This document shows, piece by piece, positions 33,678-41,341 of a stretch of DNA of 64,000 bases (the first letter of the stretch is position 1; each line of letters starts with the position of its first letter). Origin of the DNA: CAVVXX01 sp963707975 (GTDB lineage: Bacteria > Pseudomonadota > Alphaproteobacteria > Micropepsales > Micropepsaceae). The translations under genes were made by a program, and so were the position numbers. The DNA lies in assembly GCA_963707975.1 (NCBI GenBank), contig OY970177.1, positions 1,984,001 to 2,048,000 on the forward strand. Direction: 5' to 3'. Below the pieces are notes generated by a model. It ran no database searches and was not told where the DNA came from. It saw nothing but the letters and a program-made list of their open reading frames with translations.

Positions 33678-33971
33678 GTGCCACCACGCGTGGGTTTTGG
33701 CCGCTTCAGCGTGCGGCTACCGCATTCCAGGTTCTTGCGCATTGCGCTCGGCATCGGCTTTCTGATCGGTGGCCTGTTCTGGTTCCTGCCAGTCTTGGGC
33801 CTTTGGATGATCCCCCTTGGCATCATGGTCCTGGCAGTCGACATCCCGGCCGCCCAGCGCCTCAGCAAATGGAGCGTGAGGAAATGGCAAGAGACCCAAG
33901 GCTGGCGGGAGAAGTGGTGGGGATGGTGGCGCAAGGACAAGAAGCGCCCACGGGATTTACGGGATAGCTGA
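33678..33971 (+). CDS. small two-helix membrane protein
   Basis: 97-aa protein with a hydrophobic block (IALGIGFLIGGLFWFLPVLG then LWMIPLGIMVLAVDIP) likely forming two helices, followed by a basic, Trp-rich cytosolic tail (KWWGWWRKDKKRPRDLRD). It resembles small PGPGW-type transmembrane proteins (P-V-L-G-LW-MIPLG). Function unknown. It ends in a shared hairpin terminator. Confidence 0.7.
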   Translation: MPPRVGFGRFSVRLPHSRFLRIALGIGFLIGGLFWFLPVLGLWMIPLGIMVLAVDIPAAQRLSKWSVRKWQETQGWREKWWGWWRKDKKRPRDLRDS

Positions 33972-34001
33972 AAAAATGAGGGCCGGATTTGCATCCGGCC
34001 C
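33972..34001 (-). terminator. hairpin terminator between convergent genes
   Basis: A perfect 9-bp stem GGGCCGGAT/ATCCGGCCC with a four-base loop. On the minus strand it is followed by TCATTTTTTC, so it best serves the DUF3095 gene, but it also closes the convergent small membrane gene. Confidence 0.7.
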
Positions 34002-34096
34002 CCAAGGCGTTGGGTAATGGTGGGGTGTCTTCAAGGGAAGACATCACGACCTTGGTCTCAGGCGGTTAAAAATTGGTTAACAGAATAGCCGCAAAC

Positions 34097-35242
34097 TTAG
34101 TCCGCAGTTAAAGATCTGCGCCTTTTCAAGTCGGCGGCCGCCAGCGCATAGCCACCATCGGCACCATCGATGAAGTGGATGTGGCCGGTTTCCTCGTAAT
34201 TCCGCACGAAGCAGGTCATCAGGGCCGCGCCCGCACGGTGCGTGCCGTAGTCGATGGCGCCGCGCCGGCCTACCTGGCCGAGAATCGAGTCGATGGAATC
34301 GCCCTGAGCGGGCGTGCAGTCGATCACCATGCGAAGCGAGTCGGCATATTTGCGGTAATCGGAATGGCGGGGCAGGCTTTCGCGGTAGGCGCGCGCGTCG
34401 AACCCGCCTAGCATTTTGCCGGTCGCAAGAGACGCAAGCGTCACTGCATGTTGAAACAGGATCTTTGCTCCGCGTCTTAAGCGATTCTCGCGGCCTCCCA
34501 AGGCCGTTTCGATTACTGCCCCGCGTGGCGGCCATCGCGCCGAGTAGGCGCCGTGATGCGAGGGAGAATAATCCGCGGCCGTAGCCGCGGCGATGCGCTT
34601 ATAAATCTCGCGATAAACCGGGGGCAGAGCGGCGCTATCCTCGCGCGCATGCACAACCAGCGCCATGACGAGCCCACGCGCCGGCTTAAGAGGCTGCCAG
34701 CGACAGGAAAGGCCGGTGAGGTCGGTTTCGCCTTCGCCCTCGGCCACGGCGAAAGCCGCGCCCTCTGACGATTTGCAAAGATTTTCCGCCGTCTCAATGC
34801 CGCCGCCCGCCAGCATGGCGAGCATGCGACCCGAACCCAGATCGTGCGAGGCCACCAGCACGTCGCGCCCGCGCTTGCGGATTTCAGCCATTGGAATCAG
34901 CGCGCCGCGCAGGTTGAGCCCCATGACTTCGCCGCACATGCGTTGCGTGGCGCGCAGGGCGTCCCGCGTTTTCGTGTGAAATTCCGGCGGCACCAGCACC
35001 ACGCCGCCATCACCGCCGAAGGCGAAGGGCAGGTCGTCGCGCGCCGCGGCGTTCAGCACGCAGGCAATGGTGGCCGCGCCTGCGAGGTTCACGTCTTTGT
35101 AGTGCCCGCGCGCGATAGCTTCGGTCGAACTCACAACGTCTGACACCACTACTGCCCAGTCATTGGGCACGGGGCGGTAGCGCGCCAAATCGAAGGCTTG
35201 TGCAAAATCGGTGAAGGGGGAAAGCGAAAGCGCGGGAGTCAT
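34097..35242 (-). CDS. DUF3095 protein with class III cyclase-like motifs
   Basis: 381-aa cytosolic protein of the DUF3095 family. The N-terminal half resembles a class III nucleotidyl cyclase domain: WAVVVSDVVSSTEAI has the metal-binding Asp in a DVVxST motif, and PFAFGGDGGVVLVP holds the second acidic position. GHYKDVNLAGAATIACVLNA is the intervening helix. The C-terminal half (SDYRKYADSLRMVIDCT, HFIDGADGGYALAAADL) is specific to DUF3095. Enzymatic activity is not established. It stands alone on the minus strand with a terminator downstream. Confidence 0.8.
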   Translation of the reverse strand: MTPALSLSPFTDFAQAFDLARYRPVPNDWAVVVSDVVSSTEAIARGHYKDVNLAGAATIACVLNAAARDDLPFAFGGDGGVVLVPPEFHTKTRDALRATQRMCGEVMGLNLRGALIPMAEIRKRGRDVLVASHDLGSGRMLAMLAGGGIETAENLCKSSEGAAFAVAEGEGETDLTGLSCRWQPLKPARGLVMALVVHAREDSAALPPVYREIYKRIAAATAADYSPSHHGAYSARWPPRGAVIETALGGRENRLRRGAKILFQHAVTLASLATGKMLGGFDARAYRESLPRHSDYRKYADSLRMVIDCTPAQGDSIDSILGQVGRRGAIDYGTHRAGAALMTCFVRNYEETGHIHFIDGADGGYALAAADLKRRRSLTAD

Positions 35243-35409
35243 CTGACTGTCATATGGAGCAAACGAAGTTCTTGCATATCAAGCAATCGCATATTTTCCG
35301 CTTTCGCGCACAAAAGCGGCAGTAGTCGTTTGAGGATTGACGGTGCAGGGCATATATTTTTGCCGCAAGCGGCGTATGGCGTCCGCAGGCGTGTCGAATG
35401 GGGGTTGTG

Positions 35410-35682
35410 ATGGGGAATATGGGTAATCTCGTGGCCGAATACTTTCCAGCCATGATGTTGGTTGGCGGCCTTATCATCGGATGGATTGTTGGGGATTTTC
35501 GGGGACGCAAGAAGGTGAGGCCCGATCTCGATTGGAACACCTTCGTGCGCGATAACGCGGGCTATGATTTCGGCGTGGTGCGCAACAAGGCGGATCAAAT
35601 TGCGCAACTCGCAAACGAGATAGCGCGCGGGGCGCGGCGCGGTCAGGACATGGTGAAATCGCTGTCGGCGCGTTCGCTGTAA
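35410..35682 (+). CDS. small single-span membrane protein
   Basis: 90-aa protein with one N-terminal helix (FPAMMLVGGLIIGWIVGDF), a basic stop-transfer (RGRKKVRP) and a soluble C-terminal helix (NKADQIAQLANEIARGARRG). No family recognised. The ATG at 35410 is used; a GTG-led frame from 35398 adds four residues. Located just before tRNA-Cys. Confidence 0.55.
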   Translation: MGNMGNLVAEYFPAMMLVGGLIIGWIVGDFRGRKKVRPDLDWNTFVRDNAGYDFGVVRNKADQIAQLANEIARGARRGQDMVKSLSARSL

Positions 35683-35692
35683 CCCGCGGATT

Positions 35693-35766
35693 TGGAGGCC
35701 ACGCCCGGAATTGAACCGGGGTACGCGGTTTTGCAGACCGCTGCGTCACCACTCCGCCACGTGGCC
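35693..35766 (-). tRNA. tRNA-Cys (anticodon GCA)
   Basis: 74 bases with encoded CCA. Acceptor GGCCACG pairs with CGTGGCC; anticodon arm GCGGT-CTGCAAA-ACCGC gives GCA; T arm CCCGG-TTCAATT-CCGGG. Confidence 0.96.
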
Positions 35767-35852
35767 CCAAGGCCCGCCTATAGCAGATAGGCGGAACCCA
35801 CGACAATGAACGGGCTTTTGCCGAACGCGCGCGCCCAGTATAAGCGGCGGCC

Positions 35853-36500
35853 ATGCAAGATTTTGCCGCCCAGCGCTTTCATATGGTTGAGAGCCAGGTC
35901 CGCCCCTCGGACGTGACCGACATCCGGATTCTCGCCGCTATGCGCGACGTGCCGCGTGAGCGTTTCGTGCCGGGGGCGAAGCGCGCGCTGGCCTATATGG
36001 ACGCCTGCGTGGAAGTGGCGCGCGGGCGTTTTCTTATCGATCCGCGCAGCTTCGGGAAAATGCTTCAGCTCGCACAAGTGGGGGAAACGGACAGCGTGCT
36101 CGATATCGGTTGTGCGACGGGCTATTCGACCGCCGTGATCTCTCTGCTGGCCGCAAGCGTGACCGGGCTCGAACAGGATGCCGAGCTGGTGCGCGCGGCG
36201 AGCGAGGTGTTAGCCGGTAATCGCAAAGTACAGATCGTGCAGGGTCGGCTGAGCGACGGGTTGCCCCAACGCGCGCCGTTCGATGTGATTTTCGTCAATG
36301 GCGCGGTCGAAACCGTGCCCGAAAAGCTGCTTGCGCAATTAAGCGAGGAAGGGCGCCTAGTTTGCGGGCTGCGCGAAGGCGCCGCCGGTTATGGGCGAAT
36401 TTATATCAAGCATGACGGCGCCATCGGCGCACGCGATACGTTCGACGCGGTTCTTCCAATTTTGCCGGGTTTCGCCAAATCCCCAAGCTTCGTTCTCTAG
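35853..36500 (+). CDS. pcm: protein-L-isoaspartate O-methyltransferase
   Basis: 215-aa SAM-dependent methyltransferase that repairs isoaspartyl residues. It starts QRFHMVESQVRPSDVTD, the alphaproteobacterial variant, with VPRERFVP next; the SAM site is VLDIGCATGYSTAVISLLA, followed by VTGLEQDAELV and FDVIFVNGAVE. In related bacteria it precedes tolC and popZ; here popZ follows after the opposite-strand FUSC gene. Its stop overlaps the convergent FUSC stop by four bases. Confidence 0.9.
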   Translation: MQDFAAQRFHMVESQVRPSDVTDIRILAAMRDVPRERFVPGAKRALAYMDACVEVARGRFLIDPRSFGKMLQLAQVGETDSVLDIGCATGYSTAVISLLAASVTGLEQDAELVRAASEVLAGNRKVQIVQGRLSDGLPQRAPFDVIFVNGAVETVPEKLLAQLSEEGRLVCGLREGAAGYGRIYIKHDGAIGARDTFDAVLPILPGFAKSPSFVL

Positions 36501-37621
36501 GCCGGCTTTGCATTACGCGAGAATTCCTCGATCCGGCTGGCCAGGTCCTTGCAGTCGCGCCGCAACTGTTCGAGAGCGAAGCCAAGCGCGTAAATGCGTT
36601 CGGCCACATCGGCGGGCAGGGCTTGGCCCGCATCGCGCATAGCGGCGAGGCTGACCGAATAGCCCACCAGCGCCTCGTCCACATCGTTGAATGCAGGCGG
36701 CGGGGTACGCTTTTCGATTGCCACGCCTGCCGCGCGCAGAAACGCCGCCACCGCGTCAGATATTTTCGCAAGTGCTGGCGCTAGCGCCGCGCGTGGCCTT
36801 TCAGGCAAGGGTTCGGCCGCGCAACGGCCCACCATGACCAAATCGTGCCGCAGGCGGCGCAGCGCGCGCGGCAGCGGCTCGGGATCGGCTTCATCGGTGA
36901 GATAGTTGCGCCGTTCACGGGCGGCTTCGGCCGCAATGGTTTCCAGTTTCGCCAGCGCCATGCGGATGTCGTCGTGCAGCCGGCCAATCAACGCATCGTT
37001 TGCCGGTTGCGTAAGCCCTTGCATCAGCACGCTGAAAAGACGCGCCAGCAGGCCCAGCATGCGGTTGGCAGCATGGCCCAGCAAATTGTGCGCGCGGGCG
37101 GGCAAAACCGTGAGCGCTACGCCAAGCCCCACCAGGCTGCCGAGCGCCACCGCGATGGTGCGGTAGAACGCGGCCTCTATCGGCCCCTGCTGAACGCCGA
37201 CATTGCCGATCAGCACGATAATGGCAGTGATGGGCGCCACCCGGAAACTTGGATTGACGGCGGCGATGAGCCCCAAAGGCGCCAGCGAAACCGCAAGCGC
37301 TATGCCCATGGCGATCACATTGTCGTGCGGCACCAGCGTGGCCACCACCGCACCATAGCTGGCGCCGCCTAGCGTGCCGATGAGCCGGTCGGTGATCGCC
37401 TGCAACGATCCGCCGACCGAAGTCTGCATGATCAGGACGGCCGTAAACACCGCCCAATAACCTTGCGGCAGGGCGAGGATATGAACCATCGCAAAACTCG
37501 CAACCGCCGCCACCGTCATGCGAGCGGCCAAGCGGATTTCGCTCCGCCGCTTGGTGGTCCACGCCCGCAAGCGCCCGTAAAGAAGGCGGGGCATTTGGCG
37601 TAAATCCGAACTTAACCTCAT
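36497..37621 (-). CDS. FUSC-family inner-membrane protein
   Basis: 374-aa protein. About six helices occupy residues 25-180 (MTVAAVASFAMVHILALPQG, WAVFTAVLIMQTSVGGSLQA, DNVIAMGIALAVSLAPLGLI, ITAIIVLIGNVGV, ALGSLVGLGVALTVL), followed by a helical cytosolic domain. YWAVFTAVLIMQTS and GASYGAVVATL are FUSC/aromatic-acid-exporter hallmarks. Probably an efflux pump component. Single gene, divergent from popZ. Confidence 0.85.
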   Translation of the reverse strand: MRLSSDLRQMPRLLYGRLRAWTTKRRSEIRLAARMTVAAVASFAMVHILALPQGYWAVFTAVLIMQTSVGGSLQAITDRLIGTLGGASYGAVVATLVPHDNVIAMGIALAVSLAPLGLIAAVNPSFRVAPITAIIVLIGNVGVQQGPIEAAFYRTIAVALGSLVGLGVALTVLPARAHNLLGHAANRMLGLLARLFSVLMQGLTQPANDALIGRLHDDIRMALAKLETIAAEAARERRNYLTDEADPEPLPRALRRLRHDLVMVGRCAAEPLPERPRAALAPALAKISDAVAAFLRAAGVAIEKRTPPPAFNDVDEALVGYSVSLAAMRDAGQALPADVAERIYALGFALEQLRRDCKDLASRIEEFSRNAKPA

Positions 37622-37707
37622 ATGGCTTTCCTACGCATTCTGGCTTAGGTTTTTGAACCGGGGCAGCGAGCCCTTTCCTCCAGAGCGAGTCTTGCCGAGA
37701 GAGTACG

Positions 37708-38316
37708 ATGACCAGTCCGCCGAATCCGCAACACGAGCCGACGATGGAGGAAATTTTGGCCTCCATCCGTAAGATTATCTCCGAGGATCAGAACGAGCCC
37801 GCCAATCCCGCAGCCGCCGAGGCCGCGACAGGCGAGGTGGCCGTGCTCGAACTGGACCAGGAGGTCAGGGACGACGGCTCCGTGGTGGCGGTGGCGGCCG
37901 CGACCGAGGAGGCCGCGCCAACCAGGCAGGCGGGCAACAACGGCATGAGCGACATGAACTTCGAAACAGGTGGGACCATGAAACCGGGCGTTGTGGAATT
38001 GAGTCACGAGGACATCATCCCCGATACGGCGCGCAACGCCGTGGGGCGCGCATTCGCCTCGCTGGACAGCAATCAGGGACAGCAGCAAATGGAGGCAGCG
38101 ATGCCAGCTGGCGGAAATCTTGATGCGGCCTTCGAGCGCGCGGTTCAGAGCGCCTTCGCGCCGGCGATCCACGACTGGATCGACGCGCGCGGCGGCGACA
38201 TCATGGAGCAGCTGAAGCCGCTCATCCGCCAATGGATGGACGACAACCTGCCGGCGCTGATTGAAAACGCGGTGCGCAACGAAATCGCACGCGCCGTGCG
38301 CAACCGCGGGCGGTAA
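37708..38316 (+). CDS. popZ: PopZ/DUF2497 polar organising protein
   Basis: 202-aa protein with the three-part PopZ plan: an N-terminal helix (EPTMEEILASIRKIISEDQ), an acidic, disordered middle rich in Glu, Asp, Ala and Val (about 30-130), and C-terminal oligomerisation helices (FAPAIHDWIDARGGDIMEQL then KPLIRQWMDDNLPALIENAV). In Caulobacter PopZ forms a polar condensate that anchors the ParB-centromere. The N and C modules are well preserved; the gene name is by similarity. Confidence 0.88.
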   Translation: MTSPPNPQHEPTMEEILASIRKIISEDQNEPANPAAAEAATGEVAVLELDQEVRDDGSVVAVAAATEEAAPTRQAGNNGMSDMNFETGGTMKPGVVELSHEDIIPDTARNAVGRAFASLDSNQGQQQMEAAMPAGGNLDAAFERAVQSAFAPAIHDWIDARGGDIMEQLKPLIRQWMDDNLPALIENAVRNEIARAVRNRGR

Positions 38317-38365
38317 AAGCCGTAGCCCTTGACGTGCTCGCGTGGCGGTGCCACGTCACCGCGCC

Positions 38366-38725
38366 ATGATCGAGATCACTCAGGAATTTGGCTTTGATGC
38401 CGCCCATTATCTTGAGAACGCGCCGCAAGGCTCCAACCGGCGCCTGCACGGCCACAGTTTCTATGCCGAAGTGACGCTGCGTGGGGCGGCCGACGCAGCA
38501 CACGGCTGGGTGCGCGACTTCGGCGAAGTGAACGCCGTGCTGGGCGAGATCCGCGATACGCTCGATCATTGCCTGCTCAACGAGGTTGATGGTCTGGGCC
38601 AGCCCACGCTAGAAAATCTCGCGCGTTATATTTACGGACGCGCCAAAGAACGCCTGCCGGAAGTTTGCCGCGTGAAACTCCGCCGCCCAAGCCACGGCCA
38701 GGCCTGCGTGTACGAAGGCGGCTGA
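38366..38725 (+). CDS. queD: 6-carboxytetrahydropterin synthase (QueD family)
   Basis: 119-aa enzyme of queuosine/7-deazaguanine synthesis. Zinc-binding histidines are visible in FDAAHYL and RLHGHSF; GWVRDFGEVNAVL and TLDHCLLNEV with PTLENLARYI complete the fold. The Cys that stands four residues before the HGH motif in E. coli QueD is Asn here (NRRLHGH), as in a PTPS subgroup I recall from Alphaproteobacteria. The start at 38366 is the ATG; an upstream GTG at 38342 is less likely. It shares one base with queF (TGATG), confirming the pathway. Confidence 0.88.
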   Translation: MIEITQEFGFDAAHYLENAPQGSNRRLHGHSFYAEVTLRGAADAAHGWVRDFGEVNAVLGEIRDTLDHCLLNEVDGLGQPTLENLARYIYGRAKERLPEVCRVKLRRPSHGQACVYEGG

Positions 38726-39180
38726 TGGCGAAACGCGCGAAGCTCACTCAGCTTGGCCGCCGCGTAGCGCAACCGACATCGCCGGATAAGGCGAAGTTGG
38801 AAAGCGTCGCTAATCCGCATGCCGGCGAGGATTACGTCGTACGCTTCACCGCGCCGGAGTTCACCTGCCTGTGCCCGATCACCGGCCAGCCGGACTTCGC
38901 GCATTTCGTCATGGATTACTGCCCGGCGAAGCTGCTCGTCGAATCCAAATCATTGAAATTATTCTTGACCAGCTTCCGCAATCACGGTGCGTTTCATGAG
39001 GATTGTACCGTGCTGATCGGCAAACGCGTGGTGGAGGCGATCAAGCCGAAATTCCTCCGCATTGCAGGTTTCTGGGCGCCGCGCGGCGGCATGACCATCG
39101 ATGTGTTCTGGCAGACCGGAAAATTGCCGGGCAACGTCACACTGCCCGACACCGGCGTCTCGCCCTATCGCGGGCGGTGA
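38725..39180 (+). CDS. queF: NADPH-dependent 7-cyano-7-deazaguanine reductase
   Basis: 151-aa tunnelling-fold enzyme reducing preQ0 to preQ1. Signature residues: the active-site Cys in FTCLCPITGQPDFA, with downstream Asp, the QueF motif ESKSLKLFLTSFRNHGAFHE, and the conserved LRIAGFWAPRGGM-type C terminus. The short YkvM-type (unimodular) form. Co-translated with queD. The stop overlaps the convergent small membrane gene by 16 bases. Confidence 0.95.
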   Translation: MAKRAKLTQLGRRVAQPTSPDKAKLESVANPHAGEDYVVRFTAPEFTCLCPITGQPDFAHFVMDYCPAKLLVESKSLKLFLTSFRNHGAFHEDCTVLIGKRVVEAIKPKFLRIAGFWAPRGGMTIDVFWQTGKLPGNVTLPDTGVSPYRGR

Positions 39181-39416
39181 AGCCCCGCGCGCACCAACCC
39201 GTAAATGCTGATTGCCCCCCAGAATATCTCGATCGCGGCGGCCGAAAAATTCCAGGCCCGAAGAAGCGAGACAAAGATCAGACCGGCGCCAACCAGATTA
39301 AGCAGCGAATAGAGCCAGCCTTCCGAGGGCATGCTGCCGCGGATGTTAAGGAAATACACTACAACGACAATCGCCGTGCCGATCAAACCAATGCCATCCG
39401 ACAAGGAGACTGACAT
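39165..39416 (-). CDS. small membrane protein (CBU_0592-like)
   Basis: 83-aa protein with three hydrophobic segments (GIGLIGTAIVVVVYFLNI, GWLYSLLNLVGAGLIFVSLL, AAAIEIFWGAISIYGLV). The pattern G-x-x-G-x-x-x-x-x-x-Y-F-x-N, then L-x-N-L-x-G-A, then E-x-x-W matches a family of short membrane proteins annotated after Coxiella CBU_0592. Function unknown. Three bases after the tag stop on the minus strand. Confidence 0.75.
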   Translation of the reverse strand: MSVSLSDGIGLIGTAIVVVVYFLNIRGSMPSEGWLYSLLNLVGAGLIFVSLLRAWNFSAAAIEIFWGAISIYGLVRAGLHRPR

Positions 39417-39419
39417 GGC

Positions 39420-40010
39420 CTATGTTTTCACCAATTTCGCGCATTCGGCATGGCGAAAGCAGGTAACGACGTGATCGTTGACCATGCCGACGGCTTGCGC
39501 GAAGGCATAGACAATCACAGGCCCCACGAAATTGAAGCCGCGGTCTTTTAATTCCTTCGACAACTTCTCGCTCATTGCCGTCTTGGCTGGAATTTTGCCG
39601 CTCCTGTAATGATTGATGCGCGGTTTGCCGTCGACATGTTTCCAGATGAAATGCGAGAATCCGCCGGGCTCTTTCTCCACGATCTCCAGCCAAAGCTGCG
39701 CGCCTTTGATGGCGGCGTTGATCTTGGCGGGGCTTCTGATGATGCCCGCGTTTTTCAGTAGACGCGCCCGCTCGCGCGCGCCGTAACGCGCGATTTTCTC
39801 TGGGTTAAAGCCATCAAACGCCGCGCGAAAATTCTCGCGCTTGCGCAAAATGGTGATCCACGACAGACCCGCCTGGAAGCCGTCGAGCACCAGCTTCTCG
39901 TAAAGCGCGCGGCCGTCATATTCCGGCACGCCCCATTCCTCATCGTGATAGGCGACGTAAAGCGGATCATCGCCCGGCCAATGGCAACGCGTGAGCGCGG
40001 GCTTTTTCAT
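39420..40010 (-). CDS. tag: DNA-3-methyladenine glycosylase I
   Basis: 196-aa base-excision enzyme of the helix-hairpin-helix family. The zinc-snap residues are in place: the Cys of TRCHWPG, the His of YVAYHDEEWGVP, and the His/Cys of VNDHVVTCF. The catalytic region FQAGLSWITILRKRENFRAAF and the DGKPRINHYRS segment are typical. Removes 3-methyladenine from alkylated DNA. Its start overlaps the stop of the VOC gene with the basic tail (ATGA). Confidence 0.95.
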   Translation of the reverse strand: MKKPALTRCHWPGDDPLYVAYHDEEWGVPEYDGRALYEKLVLDGFQAGLSWITILRKRENFRAAFDGFNPEKIARYGARERARLLKNAGIIRSPAKINAAIKGAQLWLEIVEKEPGGFSHFIWKHVDGKPRINHYRSGKIPAKTAMSEKLSKELKDRGFNFVGPVIVYAFAQAVGMVNDHVVTCFRHAECAKLVKT

Positions 40011-40483
40011 CGCCTCTTGGACCTGCGCGCCTTCTTGGCGGTTTTCTTCTTGCCGCTCTTTGCCTTTTTCATCTTTGCTTTTGCCTTCGGCTTGGCCGCG
40101 GATTTCGCCATCAGCATCAGCATGGCTTCGAGCTTGTTACCGTCGAGATCACGCACGAAGGCGCCGTAATATTCCGGGCTGTAATCGGGGCGGTGGCCGG
40201 GCGCGCCATCATCGGCGCCGCCTGCGCCGAGGGCCGCACGATGAAAGGCGTTCACTGCGTTCTTGCTTGCCGCATTAAAAGCAACGTGCACGCCATTGCC
40301 AGCGCTGGCGGCATTGCGGTCGTGCGGAATCTGCACCCAGAACTGCGGGCTGTTCACGCCATAGGCGACGGCATAAGGCAGGAATTCCATGACGCGTTTG
40401 TAGCCCAGCGCGGAAAGCGCCGCATCGTAAAAGCGGGCGGCGCGTTCGACATCGGCAACGCCGACGGAAACGTGATGCAACAT
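40007..40483 (-). CDS. VOC-family protein with histone-H1-like basic tail
   Basis: 158-aa protein. Residues 1-125 form a glyoxalase-like fold (MLHHVSVGVADVERAARFYD, PYAVAYGVNSPQFWVQIPHD, YYGAFVRDLDGNKLEAMLML). The last 30 or so residues are almost only Lys, Ala and Arg (AAKPKAKAKMKKAKSGKKK and on to KKARRSKRR), like histone H1 or HU-type extensions, which suggests nucleic-acid binding. It is coupled by ATGA overlap to tag, the alkyl-base glycosylase. Confidence 0.85.
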   Translation of the reverse strand: MLHHVSVGVADVERAARFYDAALSALGYKRVMEFLPYAVAYGVNSPQFWVQIPHDRNAASAGNGVHVAFNAASKNAVNAFHRAALGAGGADDGAPGHRPDYSPEYYGAFVRDLDGNKLEAMLMLMAKSAAKPKAKAKMKKAKSGKKKTAKKARRSKRR

Positions 40484-40519
40484 GAGAGGTCTCCCTGAAA
40501 CGTTTGAAGGGGCGGTGCT

Positions 40520-41341
40520 TCAAGTACGCAGCCAGCCGGGCCGATGCAAGGTGACGGGCGCTTGGCCCGCGATAATGGGAGCATGCGCTGCTTCGGCCTC
40601 GGCGAGGCGATCAAGCCGCACCAGCGCCAGCGCGCGGGTTTGCTGCCCTGTCATAAGACTGCCAAGTTCGCGCTCGCCCGCCAGAAGGGGCGTTCCGGGG
40701 GCAGGGAGCGCGGCCTTCGCATCGGCGATCAGGATGCGCCGGCGCGCCGTGGCGCGATGCTTCATGCGGGCGGTGACTTCCTGGCCAATATAGCAGCCCT
40801 TCTTGAAGCTGACGCCGTTGAGTTCCTCCAGCCCCGCGTCCAGCGCAAACACGGTATCAGGGGCAAGATCGGCGCTGTCTGGCACTCCGAGCGCCAAGCG
40901 ATGCGCATGGTAATCGGCAATCGTGGCAGTGGCGGGCGGCAACGCGTTGCGCTGCGCGATGACGCGAAAACCAAGCGCAGCCAAGCGCGGATCGGCGAAA
41001 AAGATGCCGGAAGCCTTGGGCGGGTTCTCACCCCATGATGCGGCGACAGTCATCTCCGGCTGCAGCGCAATGTCGACCTTGGCGCGCAGGCGATAGAAGC
41101 CGAGGCGTTTGGCAAGTTCTTCCGCTCGTGTGGTGGCACAATCGAGCAGAAACGGGTTGCCGTCGGCCACCACGAAAAATTCGAACAGGATTTTGCCCTG
41201 CGGCGTCAGCAGCGCGGCATAGAGCGCATGGCCTTCGCGGCATTCAGCCATCTCGTTGGTGATGAGACCCTGCAAAAAACTGCGTGCGTCCGTGCCGCCA
41301 AGCGCAATCACCGAACGGTCCGTGAGTAACGCGGTGCTCAT
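40520..41341 (-). CDS. ygfZ: YgfZ/GcvT-like folate-binding Fe-S protein maturation factor
   Basis: 273-aa tetrahydrofolate-dependent protein supporting Fe-S enzymes. The diagnostic Cys motif is KGCYIGQEVTARMKHR at about residue 180. The N-terminal part (VIALGGTDARSFLQGLITNE) and LYAALLTPQGKILFEFFV are family-typical. Its start overlaps the glycosyltransferase stop by four bases (ATGA). Confidence 0.93.
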   Translation of the reverse strand: MSTALLTDRSVIALGGTDARSFLQGLITNEMAECREGHALYAALLTPQGKILFEFFVVADGNPFLLDCATTRAEELAKRLGFYRLRAKVDIALQPEMTVAASWGENPPKASGIFFADPRLAALGFRVIAQRNALPPATATIADYHAHRLALGVPDSADLAPDTVFALDAGLEELNGVSFKKGCYIGQEVTARMKHRATARRRILIADAKAALPAPGTPLLAGERELGSLMTGQQTRALALVRLDRLAEAEAAHAPIIAGQAPVTLHRPGWLRT

